From NCBI GenBank assembly GCA_002633005.1, contig NMRA01000040.1, positions 203,362 to 267,361 of the forward strand: DNA of 64,000 nt. The letters are read 5' to 3'. The DNA comes from Phoronis australis (lineage: Eukaryota > Phoronida > Phoronidae). Made by a program: the position numbers and the translations under genes. The first letter of the stretch is position 1; each line of letters opens with the position of its first letter. Below the pieces are notes generated by a model that saw only the letters and a program-made list of their open reading frames with translations, had not been told where the DNA came from and ran no database searches. Below, piece by piece: positions 58,180-64,000 of this stretch.

Positions 58180-58257
58180 CTGAAATAGTGAAAACAATCT
58201 TCAAAAGTGAATACGCAATTTAATTTAGTTCATTACGCAGTCTAAACACAGACTTAA

Positions 58258-58714
58258 ACTGGAACAAGTTACTCTTGGAATGAGTTGTCGCTAGATTTGG
58301 AGGCTGTGTGGATGCTTTTCACTGGTGCAACCCAGTCCACTTCATTGAAGTAACTAATTGTTGTTCGACTGCAAACCTGGTGCAAGGCGAAAGTAGTTAT
58401 GAGCTGCGCACTTGCAGTTACACACATGCGGGTCTCCTTTTTTGCGTCATATTTGCATCACCTGTTCATCAAATTTTCTGCGACTTTATGTTCTTGCTAA
58501 ATTTTACCATGGGTTCTACTTCAAATATGGCAGCAAGAGCGAAAAACTGGGTCACGCAAGAGGCACTTACATGTTTGATTCAACTGCGGGGCGACATACA
58601 AGTTTAAGAAGACCTCAAAAAGGCCATGAGAAATGGGACAGTGTTGCCAGGCTCATTGATAGGCTGAACCATGCCAACAGTTCCGACCCACGTTCACCAA
58701 AAGGTGAAAAATAA
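58258..58714 (+). pseudogene. Broken Myb/SANT-like transposon ORF in a repeat element
   Basis: A start near 58510 reads KNWVTQEALTCLIQLRGDIQ, and a second frame continues KGHEKWDSVARLIDRLN to a stop at 58714. The pattern (W..EE...LI.LR then W..VA..) is that of Myb/SANT-like domains encoded by PIF/Harbinger-type elements or genes derived from them. One frameshift near 58600 breaks it. The left part matches 2455-2700. Confidence 0.5.
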
Positions 58715-59387
58715 AATAAAAGGATTAAGCGGAACTACCAGTTATTCTAAGGTAACTCTGTGTATAGGTGAAACTTATGTCATACTGTACCATCAAAATC
58801 TTGACAAAGTCAGACAAAAATAACAGTAAACTGTCCCTTTTCTCAACTTTGTTGTATGCCCACAATTTTTCACAATACTGACTGATGGTAAATATGGGAG
58901 AGACCTTAAATATGCAAAAGCATTACATTAAAGGCTTTTTTACAGAAACAATGAGAAAATGCAATTTCATTTAGCCAAAATAAATGAGACGCTATTCCAT
59001 GTAGTCGCTGCTTGTTCGATTTGTAAATGGACTGCCTGTGAAGCTTAGTTGCCGAGACTTCGACAGAGTGCATGAGGCAACACCTGCCGGGATTTAGTCA
59101 AAATTGAAATCACTTGACTTGTTCTATTCGAGAAAAAATGCATAACCAGTCCATTGCGTGCGTTGAAACCTTGCGAATTTAGATTTATTTTGAAAACTAC
59201 TGCCATGTACATAAGTCAAAATCAACTAAACATAAAATGTCCCCTTTCTTGGTTTGCTGACATTTGTTGACACAATTCATTTTGGAAAACCCTACAAACT
59301 GGAGATGCCCGAAAGACTCCAGGGCTTATACTTAAAATATTTGGACCTATATTTGGGGGTTTGTTTGTGGAAAGTCCGAGTGCCTAC

Positions 59388-59431
59388 CTGTGGGACTACT
59401 CCGTGCTCTTCCTGTGAGAAGGCAAAACCAT
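59388..59431 (-). CDS. ATP8A: P4-ATPase (ATP8A-type), small exon with the autoregulatory GFAFSQ motif
   Basis: 44 bases between TTGTGTTTTCCAG and GTAGGC on the minus strand. Two leading bases complete a His codon from the previous exon: HGFAFSQEEHGVVPQ. In P4-ATPases the (G/A)(Y/F)AFS motif in the C-terminal tail is the autoinhibitory element. An inner acceptor at 59411 would break the phase. Confidence 0.85.
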
Positions 59432-62320
59432 CTGGAAAACACAATACAGCAGAATTAGTCCCGTTGTTCAATAAAAATGTTAGTGCACATTAACAGTTTA
59501 TAACAGAAATTGTAGTAGAGTATTTCTTAAATAACAGTTAGAACAGTCAGGGCTACACTGACTAAGGTGGCAAAATATTTTATTTTTCTACACTGGTTAA
59601 CATTACACAAGCAGTGAGCGAGAGTCAATTTGATGAGCTTCACAAAATAGGCTCCAAGATCTACATTTAAGCAGTGACTGTCGACACTGAAGCTAAGTAC
59701 TAATTACACCCACCCAGCACATTAGCTAATCATGAACCAAACCTTATTAAAATAACAACAAGCAAAACAATAGTCAAGACAAAAGCACTCAGTAGGCATG
59801 CAAGCGTGATACATAAGTAAGAAGGTGTGTTTTTACGCCGCACCCCTTTGTTAAAGCATATTAAGCAACTGAGATTAAAAAAGAAGAACACGACTGTCGT
59901 CCGAATGCAGAGATAAATGGAATTTATAAAAGTTGTGACAAATGCTGGGTTTTAAGAGCATCCAATCACTGCAGAAACTCTCGGACAGTCTTCAACAAGG
60001 CAGTGCCTGTTCTGACTAATAGAACACACTTAGCTGCCGGAAACATTGAAGAACATTAAGAATACTGCATTTGCTATGACTGAGAAACAGCCGTGATAGA
60101 ACATTACACTCCAAGGAAATTCCATCCTTGGTGTTCTTGTACACGCGGATGTGCAAGTGCGACAATACAGGTCCAGGTTACACAGGAAAGGATCCAAACT
60201 TTACACAGAGGGGACAAAATGGACTTGAATCCAAATGAAATTTCTTAGCAACAGCCGTCCTCATGCTGGTAAAATGTTAGATCCAATAAACGCCTTTGAC
60301 ACTCTGTGAAACACACACACAGGTAGTGACAAGCCCGGAAGAAACGGACAAACAACAATCTTTAGAACACCCATACTGCTAAAACAAATTGTTTACCACC
60401 CAAAAAACTCTCTAAAAAATACACAAACGTAAAAGGTGTTAAATGAGGCTTTCAAATACAACATCAAGAGTAAATCAGTAGGCACTGATAATGAGGAAAC
60501 TCTATGAACATTGAACTTTGCATCAACAAAAGTTTGATTGACAATATACTTACTCTAATAGGGAGTCGTAATTATCTTAAACTAGCAGAAATTGACTGGA
60601 TGCAATGTTCATTACGTGATTATATACAATGTGCAACTAGGCAAATTTTGGGGAATTTCAGGTTAATTCTGTGAAATGCCTACAATTGAACCTATAAGTT
60701 ATCTTTTCAGGCTTTGTGGAGGAATAGATATCAAGGACCTCAGATGTATTAACTCAGACAGGAGTTATTTACCATCAGACAAAAGTCTTGTACCAAAAAT
60801 GTGTGTCACAACCCGTGACTTCCTATTTCTCGTAGCTCACTTTTGTTTCTGGAATCAGTGGTTTGTGTGATTCCATTCTGGTACGTGAATCCCACATTTT
60901 TTTGAAGGAGGCTTTTGCGACAAGGTGGGCATCTCCTTTCCCAGTTTCATGATTCCTATCCCTTCCTCGAGCCTGTATGTTACCCCACATAACCAACAAC
61001 AATTCAAAAAGCAGAGCACTATGGTATCACACATGCATTGGAGAATCAAGTGACTAGAAAGCAATCTCAAGCTGGTCAAGTTCAGGGTGCCGACATAATA
61101 TGTAACCCTTTTACTGACAATTATTTTTAGAACAGCATTTTCCCTTGCCAAATTAATGTTCAGGATATGCATAACATTAAGGGTGCACTTATAACAAAAT
61201 GCTCCAAAATGACACCATACTTTGAGACAGAGAAAGAGTTAAATTTTTAAACCTAAGACCAAGGTTTTTAGAAAAGTAAGAAGTTTGTTGAAAAATGACA
61301 CACTTCAAAACCTGATTTTTGCTGAGTGTTTGTGAAAACTAATCTTTTGTTTCAGCAACAATATAATTAACCTGATTTCTAAGAAAAGACAAGTAACACA
61401 AAGTCATGAAAGTTTCCAATGTCCAGGGACGTTTAACTAACAATCGTAAGTTTTCAGATATTATTAGAGTTTTTAATGATGTAAGTCCTCTGCTTAGCAA
61501 TGCTTCATAAGTAGAGATATTACATATCGTCAACACAATATAGCCATCATCAGATTTTGCATAATAAGTTCTCAATTTTTTAATTCTTGTGAAACACCAG
61601 TCCCAGACAAATCTTATCTTATACAAAAACTAACGGACATTTTTAAGTTCATGAAAGAGACCCAGCTTAACACAACTCTCAAAACATTGCCATGGAAACA
61701 TCAGTTCAATGGTTTGAGACTACATAGTCACGTGATTCCGCACTGCATATCTAATCAAGTGGCAAGGATAGCACATGACAAGGTTTCCAAGCAAAAACAC
61801 ATCAAAAGTTGTGGTTCACAAACACCATCTTCCCGGACATAACGCAATTTTGTTGTGCTGGACCATCCCGAGTAGCCAACACACCCACTCGGGACAGTCG
61901 AACAAACTGCAGTCTTTGATCGGTGGACGACTACATGCTATTTGTTAGAAGAGCTTTTTGCTTGCCTTACATGCAATTTCACGCACATACACAGTATCTG
62001 AAGGCGTTAAGAGTTGGCTAAAAAATCAAGACATTTATTTTTTGCTCTCTTGATGGACTAGCCAACTCGATATTAGCGTGTCCAGCATATAAGCCCTGAA
62101 GTTTGCATTATGAGGAATTTTCAATGTTAGGAACATCTAACTTTAAACCATAATTCTTATAGGTCAAAGATGCTGATCACTATTCTTCACAGCCACAACA
62201 AAAGTTGTACTTCGTTGCTCCCTATTTTTGACCGGTGGCCCGGCATATGAGAACCACGGCAGAACAAAATACAAGGTGTTAGTTCAGTGTACTTCACTTT
62301 CTAAGTAAAGCCACACTTAC
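59432..62320. other. Flippase intron
   Basis: 2.9 kb AT-rich. Several short ORFs without splice context; nothing supported. Confidence 0.6.
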
Positions 62321-62406
62321 GTGCTGACTCCTGAGGTCTCGCAGGCTGCATACTACCTCGAGATCGACTGAACATATTCTTAAGTAGTTGAGATGCTTCT
62401 GTTAAT
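62321..62406 (-). CDS. ATP8A: P4-ATPase (ATP8A-type), C-terminal tail exon
   Basis: 86 bases on the minus strand between CCATTTTTGTAG and GTAAGT. Two leading bases of the first codon are expected from the previous exon. Reads LTEASQLLKNMFSRSRG and on to PQESA plus one base. It matches the SLTERAQLLKNVF segment I recall in vertebrate ATP8A1, just before the HGYAFSQ motif. Upstream exons lie beyond the window or unseen. Confidence 0.85.
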
Positions 62407-63779
62407 CTACAAAAATGGAAAAGAATCATTGTATTGTCGCAACTAGGGAGACTTTTGTAACGGCTACATTGTAAATCTTCCTACAGACAGTTTTCAAAAC
62501 CCCCTAATCTTGACTACACAGTAGTGGTGTTCATTTTATGATACTACTATCCCAATGTAAATCGGACGTTGCCATGTAAACTTTTCAATTTTTGTCAATA
62601 TGAGCAACAAACTACTACAAAATAATATAACTGATTGTTTTTGTCAAGAGAAATGTAGAAATCGTATATCTATGGTTTAGCAAACAATCACTTTAAAAAT
62701 CAAATATGTGTGTTTTCGCACACTGAGTTAAACTAGTGTCATTTTATTCGAAACAGTAATAACTGCCAACCTAATAAAAATAGCATGATTCTGCTTTAGA
62801 ACACCAGATGGAGCAAATGGAAATAGCATAGTTCTGAGTTGCAACTCTAGATGGAGCAACAGGAATGGTTCTGTGTTAGAACAATAGATGGAGCAAATGG
62901 AAATAGCATGGTTCTGTGTTGCAACACTACATAGAGCAACAGGAATGGTTCTGTGTTAGAACAATAGATGGAGCAAATGGAAAATAACATGGTTCTATGA
63001 TGCAACACTAGATGGAGCAACAGGATGATTCTGTTTTACAATAAATGAAGTTACTATGAAGTACTTAATGTCTTTAAATAAGTTACTAGTTAAGAGCATT
63101 TATCAACTGAAGTCAAATGTCCGACATTAAACAAGTCAGTCAAAATAGTGCATTATTCACAGGAGACTATTTACCACATGACTAAATGTAACATTACAGT
63201 TTTATCCCTCAAAACACTGACCATCGACAGTGGATGTATGTTATGGCATTAACTGAATGCAGCAAGGTCTCATCACGGCAGAAAATATACAAACACAAAC
63301 AAATCCCAAGGGTGTTATCGGGTCCATTGTCCAGTTGCATGAAACAATTCCAAATAGTGACTCAACGAAGTTCCCTTAATCTAACTGCGTTTTTGCAGAC
63401 TTGTGAAAGCACTGACTGTGATTTATCATGTTGTTTTGGATTAATTTCATTAATGAACTAAGTCAAGAGAAAACTCTGCAATGAATTCTAAATGTTATTG
63501 AAAATAAGTTCAGATCTTTCCATGCAACATCCCTAATTCATGGACTAAGTCTGATTTATTATTGAACTAAGCATGTCATGAACACATCCACTACCACAAG
63601 AAACTATAAGAACACCATGTTTATCCACCTTCACTCTTATCAGGCTTCGGTGAGTCAGCATGCGTGAATAATTGGCTGATAAGCCACCTATGGAACTACT
63701 TTTGGCTGAATGGATGACCAGGCCATAAAATGATAATTACCCAAGACCAGTTAAATAATGCTCATGAAATAGTTAATAC
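62407..63779. other. Minus-strand intron region
   Basis: Contains an 80-bp tandem repeat (62785-63045). A possible terminal frame reading SPKPDKSEGG at 63630-63690 (minus) is noted but lacks matching phase. Confidence 0.4.
62785..63045 (-). repeat. 80-bp tandem repeat, about 3.2 units
   Basis: AGATGGAGCAAATGGAAATA recurs at an 80-bp step (62807, 62887, 62967). Each unit is itself an imperfect dimer of about 40 bp (TGGAGCAAATGG / TGGAGCAACAGG). Confidence 0.9.
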
Positions 63780-63825
63780 CTTCATGGCAATTTTGAAAGA
63801 GTGGGCATCTTCTGCTAGTCTTTCG
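63780..63825 (-). CDS. Possible exon of a minus-strand gene
   Basis: 46 bases between AACACTTTCAG and GTATTA on the minus strand. One frame reads ERLAEDAHSFKIAMK. Phase does not join directly to the exon at 62321-62406 and I do not recognise it in ATP8A proteins, so its membership is uncertain. Confidence 0.3.
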
Positions 63826-64000
63826 CTGAAAGTGTTTTAAAAAACTTGGTTTACCGACCTCTGATTTTCTGGATTATGCAAACATTAAAATTCAAATTTG
63901 CAGCGTTTTCGTTTCCGCCATCATTATGCTATGAAAACAAGCAAAAATTGGCAACAATCCGTACAAGCAACAAAGAATATCTCGTAGCATCACCTAGGCT

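Noticed and set aside
57965-58204. Long minus-strand reading frame through the flippase last exon (GHRYSFLRQHQ...)
   Set aside because: Needs a different incoming phase; the short ATVIRFYDSTKKK frame continues the flippase tail.
59388-59411. 24-bp microexon using the inner TTCTCACAG acceptor
   Set aside because: Phase does not fit the neighbouring flippase exons; the 44-base exon does and gives the family motif.
63630-63690. Minus-strand ending SPKPDKSEGG as a terminal exon
   Set aside because: Upstream phase does not match the possible exon at 63780-63825, and the preceding acceptor is uncertain.
1-64000. CRISPR arrays, bacterial operons or viral genes
   Set aside because: No such arrays or gene layouts; all evidence points to animal nuclear DNA.

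Overview
The window is animal nuclear DNA: AT-rich, intron-rich, with vertebrate-style splice sites, many old dispersed repeats and one 182-base assembly gap. One gene dominates it. It is a plus-strand type IV collagen alpha chain that I rebuilt as 35 consecutive coding exons from 7651 to 54924. All exon phases agree and the summed coding length is 5187 bases (1728 codons plus stop). The NC1 domain has all 12 cysteines and carries even-numbered (alpha2/4/6-class) signatures such as [11 protein letters not shown] and [11 protein letters not shown]. The 7S exon reads EKGARG, like the EKGGRG I recall from vertebrate alpha2. The organism looks like a marine invertebrate bilaterian, possibly an invertebrate deuterostome, but the sequence alone does not settle the species. 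Layout: positions 12-131 hold the tail end of a minus-strand exon of an unidentified gene. Positions 132-7650 are mostly non-coding and repeat-bearing. The collagen 7S exon lies at 7651, just after a 16-bp minisatellite. The signal-peptide exon was not found. From 12771 to 51800 the triple-helix exons are spread through introns of 0.3-5 kb. The NC1 domain is on three exons at 51743, 52761 and 54667. The 3' UTR runs to a poly(A) signal at 56184. From 58126 to 62406 the minus strand carries the last three coding exons of a P4-ATPase (ATP8A-type phospholipid flippase), recognised from its C-terminal HGFAFSQ autoregulatory motif. The two genes are convergent, with possible poly(A) signals about 90 bp apart. 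How they work: the collagen chain would be secreted, trimerise through NC1, join other trimers through the 7S and NC1 ends, and form basement-membrane network. The flippase is a membrane lipid pump with no functional link to the collagen that I can see. Most notable points: a 57-bp tandem duplication has tripled the 3' splice site of the second NC1 exon, and both extra acceptors lead into an early TGA; the sulfilimine lysine of NC1 appears absent; the helix has five RGD motifs, one fused to a GLPGER site; several foldback elements, a TTAA-flanked element and repeat families recur within introns, including direct repeats that flank a single exon. I saw no clearly new gene system.
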